Source: Staphylococcus chromogenes (GTDB lineage: Bacteria > Bacillota > Bacilli > Staphylococcales > Staphylococcaceae). Taken from it: a stretch of DNA of 64,000 nt. A program made the position numbers and the translations under genes. A model generated the notes under the pieces. That model did not search any database. It was not told the DNA's origin and saw nothing but the letters and a program-made list of their open reading frames with translations. How positions within the stretch are numbered: the first letter of the stretch is position 1; each line of letters starts with the position of its first letter. This document shows positions 11,849 through 20,527 of this stretch, one piece after another. The stretch covers positions 1,426,001 to 1,490,000 of the forward strand of contig NZ_CP118953.1 of assembly GCF_029024625.1 (NCBI RefSeq), given 5' to 3'.

Positions 11849-13395
11849 TAAATCGTCACCATTTTAGGTTCAGCAACACCGACAAATTCCCCGTTTAAAG
11901 AAAATTGTTTCGCTTCAGTAATTTTTACATCGACAATTTTACCGATAACATCTTTAGGGGCACGGAAATTCACAAGTTTATTCTTTTCAGTATAACCTGC
12001 TAATACCGCTTCATCTTTTTTACTTGCACCTTCACATAAGACTTGAACGGTTTGCCCTTCATATTGTGATAAGGCACGTGCTGAATATTCACCTACAAGT
12101 CGGTTTAAACGTTGTAAACGTTCTTTTTTAACGTCAGTAGGTACATTATCTTTCATCTTGGCCGCTGGTGTACCATCACGTTGTGAATATAAATACGTAT
12201 AGGCATGTTCAAAGCCAACTTCTTCATATAAAGTTAATGTTTCTACAAATTGTTCTTCTGTTTCATTTGGATAACCGACAATAATATCAGTCGTTAATGC
12301 AACATCTGGAATGGCTGTTTTAATTCGACGTACGAGATCCAAATAACTTTCACGAGAATATTTACGTCCCATGATTTTTAAGACTTGGTTATTTCCTGAT
12401 TGTACTGGCAAATGAATGTGCGGTACGATGTTTCCACCTTTTGCGATGACTTCAATCATGCGATCAGTGAAATCCCATGGATGGCTCGTTGTAAAACGAA
12501 CACGTGGAATATCAATTTTAGAAATATCCTCTAACAAATCACCTAAACCATACTCTAGATCTTCTAAATCTTTTCCGTATGAATTGACATTCTGGCCAAG
12601 TAAAGTAATCTCTTGATAGCCTTGTCGTGCCAAATCGCGTACCTCATCAATAATATCTTGCGGGCGACGGCTACGTTCTTTCCCTCTTGTAAACGGAACA
12701 ATACAATAGGTACAGAATTTGTCGCAACCATACATAATATTTACCCATGCTTTAATGTGGCCATCTCTGACTTTAGGAAGGTTTTCGATAACGTCTCCTT
12801 CTTTTGACCAAACTTCGACAACCATAGCTTTTGAAAGATATGCTTCTTCTAAAATTTGAGGTAATCGGTGAATATTATGTGTTCCAAAAATCATGTCCAC
12901 ATTTTGATAAGATTTCAAAATTTTATTCACGACAGATTCTTCTTGTGACATACAGCCACACACACCAATTAAACAATCTGGGCGTTGTTGTTTAATATGT
13001 TTTAAATTTCCAATTTCACCAAACACTTTATTTTCAGCATTTTCGCGAATCGCACATGTGTTTAATAAAATAACATCCGCTTCATTGACATCTTCTGTAG
13101 GTGTATATCCTAATGCTGTGAAAATACCAGCCATGACTTCAGTATCATGCGCATTCATTTGACAACCATAAGTTTTTATTAAAAATGAGCGGCCTTTACC
13201 CATACCACGGTATTTTTCATCGATTTGGAAATCTCTATTGTAAGCCACTTCTTCTTTTCCACGTTTTTTGGCTTCTTTTAAATTTGGTGGCTGATAGACG
13301 TGTTCAAAGTATTTACTGTAATCTTTTTCTTTATCGTTTCGACGCGATAGCACATCTAGCGTGCCTGCTTTTCTTTGTTCTTCATTCACATGCAA
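11848..13395 (-). CDS. miaB: tRNA-2-methylthio-N6-dimethylallyladenosine synthase MiaB
   Basis: Radical-SAM methylthiotransferase that converts i6A37 to ms2i6A37 in tRNAs reading UNN codons. The 515 aa show the N-terminal MTTase domain with three cluster cysteines ([25 protein letters not shown]), the radical-SAM motif GCDKFCTYC in the middle and a C-terminal TRAM domain. Start ATG at 13395 has AAAGGG upstream. A near-consensus promoter lies 30-60 bp upstream. It is read together with ricA and thiW. Confidence 0.97.
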   Translation of the reverse strand: MHVNEEQRKAGTLDVLSRRNDKEKDYSKYFEHVYQPPNLKEAKKRGKEEVAYNRDFQIDEKYRGMGKGRSFLIKTYGCQMNAHDTEVMAGIFTALGYTPTEDVNEADVILLNTCAIRENAENKVFGEIGNLKHIKQQRPDCLIGVCGCMSQEESVVNKILKSYQNVDMIFGTHNIHRLPQILEEAYLSKAMVVEVWSKEGDVIENLPKVRDGHIKAWVNIMYGCDKFCTYCIVPFTRGKERSRRPQDIIDEVRDLARQGYQEITLLGQNVNSYGKDLEDLEYGLGDLLEDISKIDIPRVRFTTSHPWDFTDRMIEVIAKGGNIVPHIHLPVQSGNNQVLKIMGRKYSRESYLDLVRRIKTAIPDVALTTDIIVGYPNETEEQFVETLTLYEEVGFEHAYTYLYSQRDGTPAAKMKDNVPTDVKKERLQRLNRLVGEYSARALSQYEGQTVQVLCEGASKKDEAVLAGYTEKNKLVNFRAPKDVIGKIVDVKITEAKQFSLNGEFVGVAEPKMVTI

Positions 13396-13424
13396 AACCC
13401 TTTCTGCCCATATATCATTAGTAC

Positions 13425-13453
13425 ATTATATTAAAATTTGCGTAAAAGTGCAA
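13425..13453 (-). promoter_or_regulatory. miaB operon promoter
   Basis: Minus-strand TATAAT (13425-13430) and TTGCAC (13448-13453) with 17-bp spacing, in the 132-bp gap between the thiamine-binding gene and miaB. Confidence 0.7.
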
Positions 13454-13527
13454 AATGAAATTGTCATTCTAATGGCTCGCTTATCACGAGCAACACATCA
13501 TTGTGTGTATCGCCAATTAAATTTTCT

Positions 13528-13824
13528 TTAGTCTTCAGCATCATATTTTTCAGTCAATGTCGACATACTTATACCTTCTGGGACATGATAAAATTTCACT
13601 TGGCTAATAATACTTTCAACTTCTAATTCTACCATGCGCTCATTCATTTTTTGTATTAAAATGAGCAACTCACTCATATCCCCTTCGACAGTCGTTTCAA
13701 GTGGACCTACGCGATAATTCAAACCAGAGGCATCAATCACTGCGATGGCTTCATCAACAAACGGAATGACGTCTTTACCAGGCGTGCTAGGGATTATCTG
13801 TATACTCATTAATGTATCAATCAT
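13528..13824 (-). CDS. MTH1187-family thiamine-binding protein
   Basis: Small cytoplasmic protein of 98 aa in the MTH1187/YqgV (formerly DUF77) family; some members bind thiamine or its pyrimidine part. The pattern MSIQIIPSTPG, then an acidic helix with VDEAIAVIDASGL and the closing YRVGPLETTVEG strand, is typical. ATG at 13824 is chosen because GAGGTG lies 6 bases before it; the GTG at 13833 overlaps that site. An internal ATG (MSIQ) is also possible. It lies between korB and miaB-ricA-thiW. With ThiW nearby this suggests a minor thiamine-handling theme, and KorAB needs thiamine pyrophosphate. Confidence 0.8.
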   Translation of the reverse strand: MIDTLMSIQIIPSTPGKDVIPFVDEAIAVIDASGLNYRVGPLETTVEGDMSELLILIQKMNERMVELEVESIISQVKFYHVPEGISMSTLTEKYDAED

Positions 13825-13846
13825 TATGAACACCTCATTTTTAATT

Positions 13847-13889
13847 TAAAAAGCACTCATTTCTTAAATATTCTAAAATGAGTGCTTTT
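13847..13889 (-). terminator. Terminator after korB
   Basis: A long AT-rich stem (13849-13862 with 13875-13889) has a central GCACTCAT / ATGAGTGC core and T-runs on both sides. It separates korAB from the thiamine-binding gene. Confidence 0.88.
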
Positions 13890-13897
13890 GATTATTA

Positions 13898-14764
13898 TTA
13901 TACAAATTGTTTCGTGAAGGATTCAAATTGGCTCGCATCTAGTTCTAAACTTTGATGAGCTAATGGTGTACTTTCAAAATCTTCAATTTGAGATTCATAA
14001 GAAGGTGTTTCTGTATCTTGATAAACAATACCTTTAATTAATGAATCATACTCTAAAACAGTTTGAATCGCTTGTTGTTTATTAGAAGTATCATAACCTT
14101 CAATCTCATCAAGGCTCGTTAGATGTTCTTTAAACCAATCATACGTGTTTATTTTATTGTAAGTAACACATGGCGAAAAAACATTTACAAATGAAAAGCC
14201 ATCGTGTTGGATTGCATCTTCAATCATTTTTGTTAATCCTTTAATGTCATTTGAAAATCCTTGAGCTACAAATGTTGCCCCAGATGACAACGCTAATTCA
14301 AGCGGTGCGACATTTTGTTCGATATTGCCTTTAGGCGTCGTTTTCGTAATAAATCCGGGTGCTGAAGACGGTGAAGTTTGACCTTTAGTTAAACCATAAA
14401 TTTGATTGTCCATGACGATATAAGTCATATTCATATTACGTCGTAATGCATGAATTGTATGTCCCATACCGATGGCATATCCATCGCCATCACCGCCAGA
14501 GGCAATGACTGTTAAATCTTTATTGGCCATTTTAACACCTTGAGCTAATGGTAAGGCGCGACCATGAATAGCATGGACCCCATAAGAATTCACATAACCA
14601 GATAAACGTCCTGAACAACCAATTCCAGTAATTAACGCCACATCTTCTGGCTCAAGACCGACATTCGCCGCTGCTTTTTGGATCGCAGCTTGTACTGAGA
14701 AGTCACCACATCCTGGACACCAATTGGGTTTGACATTATTTCTAAAATCTTTAAAAGTTGCCAA
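13898..14764 (-). CDS. korB: 2-oxoacid:ferredoxin oxidoreductase beta subunit (KorB)
   Basis: 288-aa TPP-binding beta subunit of a 2-oxoacid:ferredoxin oxidoreductase, most like the 2-oxoglutarate enzymes. The TPP motif runs from GGDGDGYAIG through an invariant DNQIYGLTKGQTSP. WCPGCGD near residue 17 and a later Cys fit the ligands for the single 4Fe-4S cluster of short beta subunits. It starts one base after korA and ends before a strong terminator, so it is a two-gene operon. The complex decarboxylates a 2-oxoacid to the acyl-CoA, reducing ferredoxin. Confidence 0.92.
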   Translation of the reverse strand: MATFKDFRNNVKPNWCPGCGDFSVQAAIQKAAANVGLEPEDVALITGIGCSGRLSGYVNSYGVHAIHGRALPLAQGVKMANKDLTVIASGGDGDGYAIGMGHTIHALRRNMNMTYIVMDNQIYGLTKGQTSPSSAPGFITKTTPKGNIEQNVAPLELALSSGATFVAQGFSNDIKGLTKMIEDAIQHDGFSFVNVFSPCVTYNKINTYDWFKEHLTSLDEIEGYDTSNKQQAIQTVLEYDSLIKGIVYQDTETPSYESQIEDFESTPLAHQSLELDASQFESFTKQFV

Positions 14765-16522
14765 TTAAACTCGCTCCTTTAATTGATTCACAATTTCTAA
14801 ACCTTTTGTTTCAATTTCTTTTGGTAAAAACGGTGTACCATCATATTTCGTTTGTTTGATAAGTTTATCACCTAATTGAACATTCATCTTGATGATGTTT
14901 GCTAATTGCCCTTGATAGTTATGTTCAACAACGATGACTTTTTGGGCTTTATTCACTGCATTTTGCACTGTCTCTGTTGGGAACGGATGAAGTTGACGTA
15001 TTTGCATATGCGCTGCAGTGTGTCCAGCATCTTTAATACGTTGTACGCCTTCTTCGATCGCTCCTTTTGTAGAAATAAATCCTATAAATAACACATCTAC
15101 TTCTTCTTCAACTTGACCTTCTACAGGTGCTTCAATGAGGAGTTGTTCCGTTTTTTTCATTCGTTTATCCATTTGTGCTTGGCGATTATTCGCCGCTTCA
15201 CTTGGTTTACCTTCTTCATTATGTTCCACACCTGTCACATGATGAATGCCCCCTTTAACGCCCGGTATTGGACGAGGAGAAACACCACTTTCAGTGAGAG
15301 CATAACGTTTAAAATAGGCTTTATCGTCAGCCTCTCTCTCGATATCTTCAGTAATTGTAGCACCACGACGAATTTCAACACGTTGATAATCTAAATTTGG
15401 CACTGTTTGTTTACCTAAAGAAAGTTGTAAATCACTTAATACAATCACTGGACATTGATATTCTTCAGCGAGGTTAAATGCTTCAACCGTTAAATAAAAA
15501 GCGTCTTCAGCATCCGTTGGTGCAAGTACAATCTTCGGAATATCTCCATGTGTACCATAAATCATTTGCATTAAATCTGATTGCTCTTGTTTTGTTGGCA
15601 AACCGGTTGATGGGCCTCCACGTTGCGTATTGACAATCACAAGAGGGGTTTCAGTCATTCCTGATAAACCAATCGCTTCCATCATTAATGACAACCCAGG
15701 ACCTGCTGATGCTGTGAAAGCACGAACACCTGCATAATTAGCACCAATCGCCATAGTTGCTGCAGCAATTTCATCTTCTGTTTGAATCACTGTGCCATTC
15801 ACTTTTGGTAAATTATCTATCATATATTCCATAATTTCAGATGCAGGCGTTATAGGATAGGCTGCCATAAAACGGGAGCCCCCAGTGATGGCGCCTAAAC
15901 CGATAGCATCATTACCTATCATATAAAGATGAGGTGCGCCACTACCTTCTTCAAGAATGAAATCACCTGTGATATTTTCATGTTGCTCTGACATCACACG
16001 ATAGCCTTCATTTAATGCTTCAATATTTAATTGAACAACCTTTTCCCCTTTTTTCTCAAACATGTTTTGAATCAACGTTTCAAATGTCTCTGTTTGAAGT
16101 TGCATAAGTGCAGCTGTTGCACCAATTGCCACCATATTTTTCATTAAAGGTGTCCCTAGCTCTTTCGCTATCTCAGTAAAAGGCAAAACAATAAATTGCG
16201 CTTTACAATCTTCAGGTTTTTCTGGTTTCGCTTTACTGTCAGCTAATATTACACTGTCTTCACGCATCTCATGATGGTTTAATACAATCGTTTCTTGATC
16301 AAATGCGATTAAAATATCTAAATCATCACTAATTGCATGAACAGGTGTAGTAGAGACACGAATTTTATTATTTGTATGGCCACCTTTTATGCGGCTAGAA
16401 AAATGTCGGTAACCATATAGATAATATCCTTTTCGGTTCATCGCTGTCGCAAAGATTTCACCTGTCGATTCAATCCCTTCACCTTGTTGACCGCCGACTT
16501 TCCATGATACTTGTGCTTTCAT
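14765..16522 (-). CDS. korA: 2-oxoacid:ferredoxin oxidoreductase alpha subunit (KorA)
   Basis: 585-aa fusion of the gamma domain (about residues 1-190, GGQQGEGIESTG at the start) with the alpha domain (GNDAIGLGAITGG onward, then the transketolase-like C-terminus with NYQGQLANI). This gamma-alpha fusion is the usual form of two-subunit KorAB. ATG at 16522 follows AGGAGG. Pairs with korB directly downstream. Substrate could be 2-oxoglutarate or another 2-oxoacid; the sequence does not decide it. Confidence 0.92.
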   Translation of the reverse strand: MKAQVSWKVGGQQGEGIESTGEIFATAMNRKGYYLYGYRHFSSRIKGGHTNNKIRVSTTPVHAISDDLDILIAFDQETIVLNHHEMREDSVILADSKAKPEKPEDCKAQFIVLPFTEIAKELGTPLMKNMVAIGATAALMQLQTETFETLIQNMFEKKGEKVVQLNIEALNEGYRVMSEQHENITGDFILEEGSGAPHLYMIGNDAIGLGAITGGSRFMAAYPITPASEIMEYMIDNLPKVNGTVIQTEDEIAAATMAIGANYAGVRAFTASAGPGLSLMMEAIGLSGMTETPLVIVNTQRGGPSTGLPTKQEQSDLMQMIYGTHGDIPKIVLAPTDAEDAFYLTVEAFNLAEEYQCPVIVLSDLQLSLGKQTVPNLDYQRVEIRRGATITEDIEREADDKAYFKRYALTESGVSPRPIPGVKGGIHHVTGVEHNEEGKPSEAANNRQAQMDKRMKKTEQLLIEAPVEGQVEEEVDVLFIGFISTKGAIEEGVQRIKDAGHTAAHMQIRQLHPFPTETVQNAVNKAQKVIVVEHNYQGQLANIIKMNVQLGDKLIKQTKYDGTPFLPKEIETKGLEIVNQLKERV

Positions 16523-16565
16523 TTAAATGAGCCTCCTACACGTTTAAATTCATTTAATATCATAT

Positions 16566-16604
16566 CAAAATAACCCATGATTTGCCTCTACAAATCATGG
16601 GTTT
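16566..16604 (-). terminator. Terminator after ymdB
   Basis: A 12-bp perfect stem (16572-16583 with 16592-16603, 8-base loop) is followed on the minus strand by TTATTTTG. It lies 30 bases past the ymdB stop. Confidence 0.88.
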
Positions 16605-16634
16605 GTTAAAAATTCATACTAATGGACGATACGT

Positions 16635-17426
16635 TTAATGAAACGGATGATCTTCATTGATTAAAATTCTTGAAATGGCTTTCGCTGTTCCATCTTGCTT
16701 TAAATCAATTACCACACCTGACAATACCCCACGTCCTTCATCTGGAACCACGTGTCTTTGAGGGAGACTCGTAATAAAGCGTTTGATTACTTCATCTTTA
16801 TTAATTCCTAAAATCCCGTCATAAAAACCCGTCATCCCTACATCGGTAATATAAGCGGTTTGCTTTGGTAAAATGCGCTCATCTGATGTTTGGATATGTG
16901 TATGTGTACCCACAACCGCACTGACACGTCCGTCTAAATACCATCCCATTGCATATTTTTCGGACGTTGTTTCAGCGTGAAAATCAACAAAAATAAAATC
17001 AGTTTCTTTTTTCGCCTCTTCAATTAATTGGTCTGCAATTTTAAAAGGGTCATCAATCATGGGCATAAAACTTCTACCTTGAAGATTGATGATGGCTAAT
17101 TTTTTATCATTTAAATTGATAATTCTCATACCGACACCAGGGGCTTCACTTGGAAAATTAGCGGGTCTTACAAGACGTGTAGCATCATCAATGAATTCAT
17201 ATATTTCCCGCTGCCCATAAGTGTGATTTCCCATTGTCATAAAATCGACACCTTGTCTCAATAACTGTTTATATATTTTTTCAGTTAGTCCTTTACCATG
17301 CGCAGCATTTTCAGCGTTCACAATTGTCACTGTTGGACGATAATGTTGTTTTAATTGCGGAAGGGCTTCTTCTAGCGTTTGACGCCCAATTTTACCTACA
17401 ATGTCACCAATAAATAGTAATCTCAT
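16635..17426 (-). CDS. ymdB: YmdB-family metallophosphodiesterase
   Basis: 263-aa calcineurin-like phosphodiesterase (TIGR00282 family). In B. subtilis YmdB affects biofilm and motility decisions, and the gene lies next to rny. The dimetal-site residues known there are all present at the same positions: Asp8, Glu39, Asn40, Asn67, His68, His150, His175 and His177. ATG at 17426 follows GAGGA. In most related genomes it lies next to rny; here cadCA and a small plus-strand gene separate them. The physiological substrate is uncertain. Confidence 0.93.
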   Translation of the reverse strand: MRLLFIGDIVGKIGRQTLEEALPQLKQHYRPTVTIVNAENAAHGKGLTEKIYKQLLRQGVDFMTMGNHTYGQREIYEFIDDATRLVRPANFPSEAPGVGMRIINLNDKKLAIINLQGRSFMPMIDDPFKIADQLIEEAKKETDFIFVDFHAETTSEKYAMGWYLDGRVSAVVGTHTHIQTSDERILPKQTAYITDVGMTGFYDGILGINKDEVIKRFITSLPQRHVVPDEGRGVLSGVVIDLKQDGTAKAISRILINEDHPFH

Positions 17427-17531
17427 TCAATAAGTATCCTCTCTAATTCAAGCTAAATCTCGCTTGCATCTCTACTATTTAATTTTAACGGGTTCACTGT
17501 ACATGTCAACAACTCCCATTATAAACACTTG

Positions 17532-19673
17532 TTACGGTTTGATATATAAGAGACGCATCGCATTCAAGCCGACTAATAATGTGGCACCCATATCTGAAAA
17601 AATAGCAATCCATAACGTTAACCATCCTGGTATGACGAGTAATAACGCAGCTACTTTAAGACCAATTGCGATGAGGATATTGATTTTAATAATACGCATT
17701 GTTAAACGACTTAATCGGAATGTGTAAGGAATTTTAGTTAAATCATCACTTAATATCGCAATATCCGCTGTCTCCACTGCTGTATCCGTACTTGCTGCAC
17801 CCATAGAGAGACCTACATTTGCCTTAGCAAGTGCTGGCGCATCATTCACACCGTCTCCTATCATGGCAACATGTGTGTACTCACGTTGTAACGATGTCAC
17901 TCTTGCTTGTTTATCTTCTGGAAGTTGCTGTGCTTTGAAATGTGTGACACCAACCTCATGTGCAATCGCTTTTGCGGTTTGTCCATTATCACCTGTCAAC
18001 ATTTCTAAATGTTGCACACCCAGTTTGAGTAATTTTTGACAGCTGTTAAAAGCTTCTGGACGGATTTGATCGTTTATTGCGATGAGTGCAACAATGCGTG
18101 TCTCTTTTGAAACTAACACCACAGTGTGACCTTGCGTTTCATACACTTTAACACGTTCCTGCCAATGTGGCGTCATTTCGGTTTCAAAATATTGTGGTTT
18201 TGCCGCCATAAAAGAGGCATTTTGAATCTTGGCCGAGACACCTACACCCGTTAAAGAGTGGAACTTTTGAACGTCTTCATTCAGAGGTAGCGCTTTATCT
18301 TGAATATAAGTAACAATTGCCCGAGCGATGGGATGGTCTGACATATTTTCAATCGTTCCAATTTGGCGAAGTAATTCATCTTTGTTGTCTAACTCATCAT
18401 CAAACTCAATATGCGTGACTTTGGGTTGACCCTGTGTCAATGTCCCTGTTTTATCAAAAATGATAGCTTTAACTTGGCTCAGTTGCTCTAAATGTATGCC
18501 ACCTTTAATTAAGACGCCTTGTTTTGCGGCATTACTAATACTCGAAATAATCGCTATAGGTGTCGCAATGACAAGAGCACAAGGACAACCAATAACTAAA
18601 ACTGAAAGGCCTTGATACAACCAAGTATGCCACTCTGCCTGCCATAATAGAGGAGGCAATATCATAACCATAACAGCGATGATAATAATGATTGGGGTAT
18701 AATATTTAGCAAATTTTTCAATAAGTGCTTGCGCTGGAGCCTGATTCACCTGTGCCTGTTCCACGAGTTGTATCATTTTAGATAAAGTGGTTTCATTAGA
18801 TTGTTTCGTTACACGAACTTCTAGAACGCCGCTTTCATTTAAAGTTCCCGCAAACACTTCATCACCTTGTCCCTTATCTACAGGAATAGACTCACCTGTT
18901 ATTGCGGATTGATTAATACTAGAAGCCCCATTGATAATGATTCCGTCTAATGGCACTTTTTGCCCAGGTTTAATATATATGATGTCATTCACATGGATAT
19001 CTTCTACAGGAATCTCTTCAATCTCCTGTTGATTCATCCGATATGCGGTGTCTGGTGCAATGGACATTAAAGATTTCATGGATTGTCTGGCTTTGTTCAT
19101 CGTAAATGCTTCTAAAGCTTCACTTAATGCAAACAAAATGACGACCACTGCCACTTCGCCCCATTCTCCAATGAGCGCACCACCAACAACTGCAATTGTC
19201 ATCAAGGAATGCATGTCAAATTCAAAATGAATGAGATTTTTAAAACCTTGGATAAGTAGTGATGCCCCGCTTATTAAAATTGATGTTAAAAATAGCAAAA
19301 TAGTAATGAGGTGTGTTTCTCCAGCGGTGTATTTTGCAATATAGCCTAGCACAACAAGAAGTGTCGCAAAACAAATAGGATAGTGATGATGATAAAAAGC
19401 GATGACTTTTTGCCACCATTTTTCATTCAGAGTGGCACTTTCTTCCTCCGTTTGAACAGCAGTCTTGGTTTCTAACTTCACATCTAAATTTTCGAATGCG
19501 CCCGCTTTGTTAAGTTCCTCAATTGTAGGATCTCCCGTCACATAAATTTTAGAGGCTCCAAAATTAACGGTCGCCTTTTCTACTGACGGCAATTGGTTCA
19601 ATTTCCGCTCAAATTTATTCGCACAATTCGCACATGAGAGGCCTACAACATCATACGTTTTCTGTTGATCCAT
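17532..19673 (-). CDS. cadA: P1B-type heavy-metal efflux ATPase, CadA-like
   Basis: 713-aa membrane ATPase exporting Cd2+, Zn2+ or Pb2+. There is one N-terminal heavy-metal domain with the GLSCANCA Cys pair (residues 14 and 17), hydrophobic helices around 95-150 and 155-190, and the actuator TGES near 260. The membrane CPC motif is at 363-365, the phosphorylation site DKTGT at 407-411, and the TGDN and GDGVNDAP hinge motifs follow. Both the CPC triplet and the CadC partner point to the Cd/Zn/Pb branch and not the Cu branch. The ATG lies inside the 3' end of cadC (23-bp overlap), so the two are translationally linked. 105 bp separate it from ymdB; no good terminator was seen there. Confidence 0.93.
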   Translation of the reverse strand: MDQQKTYDVVGLSCANCANKFERKLNQLPSVEKATVNFGASKIYVTGDPTIEELNKAGAFENLDVKLETKTAVQTEEESATLNEKWWQKVIAFYHHHYPICFATLLVVLGYIAKYTAGETHLITILLFLTSILISGASLLIQGFKNLIHFEFDMHSLMTIAVVGGALIGEWGEVAVVVILFALSEALEAFTMNKARQSMKSLMSIAPDTAYRMNQQEIEEIPVEDIHVNDIIYIKPGQKVPLDGIIINGASSINQSAITGESIPVDKGQGDEVFAGTLNESGVLEVRVTKQSNETTLSKMIQLVEQAQVNQAPAQALIEKFAKYYTPIIIIIAVMVMILPPLLWQAEWHTWLYQGLSVLVIGCPCALVIATPIAIISSISNAAKQGVLIKGGIHLEQLSQVKAIIFDKTGTLTQGQPKVTHIEFDDELDNKDELLRQIGTIENMSDHPIARAIVTYIQDKALPLNEDVQKFHSLTGVGVSAKIQNASFMAAKPQYFETEMTPHWQERVKVYETQGHTVVLVSKETRIVALIAINDQIRPEAFNSCQKLLKLGVQHLEMLTGDNGQTAKAIAHEVGVTHFKAQQLPEDKQARVTSLQREYTHVAMIGDGVNDAPALAKANVGLSMGAASTDTAVETADIAILSDDLTKIPYTFRLSRLTMRIIKINILIAIGLKVAALLLVIPGWLTLWIAIFSDMGATLLVGLNAMRLLYIKP

Positions 19674-20037
19674 TGGCAGTCACTTCTTCCTTATGTTCTA
19701 TAGACACAAGCATAATTTGTCTAATATGTTCATCATAAATGCGATAAAAAGCACGTTTGCCCTCTTTACGATAAGTTACAATCCCGTTGTTATATAGGAC
19801 ACGTAAATGATGTGAGGCATTCGCAACTGTAATGTTCAGTAATGTCGCAATATCGCACACACACAATTCATCATGAATACAAAGCGCATAAGTCATTTTA
19901 GCGCGGTTTAAATCGGCAATGCTCTTAAACATTTGACTGACTTCATTTATCGGGGCTTGGTGAATCGCAACTTGTGCGTCAGAAATTTTTGTTTCGTCAA
20001 TTGACCATAACTCACATGTAGGTATTTCCTTAACCAC
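19651..20037 (-). CDS. cadC: ArsR/SmtB-family metal-sensing repressor, CadC-like
   Basis: 128-aa winged-helix repressor that leaves its operator when Cd2+, Pb2+ or Zn2+ binds. It has the CadC metal-site motif ELCVCD (Cys59 and Cys61) and an N-terminal Cys8, matching Cys58, Cys60 and Cys7 of plasmid pI258 CadC as I remember them. The recognition helix is VANASHHLRVLYNNG. The first possible codon (GTG at 20046) overlaps the ribosome site, while GTG at 20037 has GAGGTG six bases upstream and is preferred. Two operator-like palindromes lie just upstream. Confidence 0.92.
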   Translation of the reverse strand: MVKEIPTCELWSIDETKISDAQVAIHQAPINEVSQMFKSIADLNRAKMTYALCIHDELCVCDIATLLNITVANASHHLRVLYNNGIVTYRKEGKRAFYRIYDEHIRQIMLVSIEHKEEVTANGSTENV

Positions 20038-20050
20038 TTTCTTCACCTCT

Positions 20051-20116
20051 TATTCAAGTATGTATTTGAATATAGTATAATGAAACCAGAATAAACATTC
20101 AAGTAAAGACTTGAAT
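20051..20116 (-). promoter_or_regulatory. cadCA promoter flanked by two CadC operator palindromes
   Basis: Minus-strand TTGAAT (-35, plus 20097-20102) and TATACT (-10, 20074-20079) are 17 bp apart. Palindrome 1 at 20051-20072 has TATTCAA / TTGAATA arms and covers the start-site region. Palindrome 2 at 20097-20116 has perfect 8-bp arms (ATTCAAGT / ACTTGAAT) around 4 bases and overlaps the -35. Both match the TTCAA-type pI258 cad operator. Binding at either would block transcription. Confidence 0.82.
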
Positions 20117-20238
20117 AATAATTTATGATTTAAAACATTAAGAGTGGGTAAACTATTAAAAGAAAGTGAATAATGTATACTCTTTATTACTATTTGTTTG
20201 CTTTTTCAAATCAATATATAGGAGTTGTAAAATTATTT

Positions 20239-20457
20239 ATGTCCATTTCAATTGATCCCGAAAAATTTGCAGAACTTGTTGTTGGGGCGAATCCTTCTAA
20301 AAAAGAGAACCCTGAAGACATTGCGAAAGACAGTATCGATATATATATTCATGCCTATCGTTTAGCAGAAAAATATACCAACATCTCCTCAAATTGTTAC
20401 GATACTGCAGGGGCATTAAAAGAATTACATGAAACTGAATTGAACTTAAGTCATTAA
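20239..20457 (+). CDS. Hypothetical 72-aa protein
   Basis: The only plus-strand gene in the window. The frame is open from 20173, but that ATG has no ribosome site and lies on a TATACT sequence that could be the -10; the ATG at 20239 with GGAG 14 bases upstream is preferred. The product is small, acidic and soluble, beginning MSISIDPEKFAELVVG, with a middle helix (IDIYIHAYRLAEKY) and a short Cys-containing tail. No signal peptide or membrane segment. It ends at a bidirectional terminator shared with rny. I do not recognise the family. A terminator, a plausible start and codon use like its neighbours support a real gene. Confidence 0.62.
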   Translation: MSISIDPEKFAELVVGANPSKKENPEDIAKDSIDIYIHAYRLAEKYTNISSNCYDTAGALKELHETELNLSH

Positions 20458-20490
20458 AATGCGAGTTTTACCTTATTAGGTCTCACATAT

Positions 20491-20526
20491 AAAAAAGCAA
20501 TGTTACTTCGCGTAACATTGCTTTTT
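20491..20526. terminator. Bidirectional terminator between the 72-aa gene and rny
   Basis: A perfect 10-bp stem (20497-20506 with 20512-20521) has an A-run on the left and a T-run on the right, so it works on both strands for the convergent genes. Confidence 0.93.
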
Positions 20527-20527
20527 A

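Noticed and set aside
13480-13500. GCTCG / CGAGC hairpin between the thiamine-binding gene and miaB as a terminator
   Set aside because: Only 5 bp and no T-run on either strand.
17532-20037. cadCA as part of a plasmid- or SCC-derived island
   Set aside because: No recombinase, insertion sequence or repeat borders were seen, and base use resembles its neighbours.
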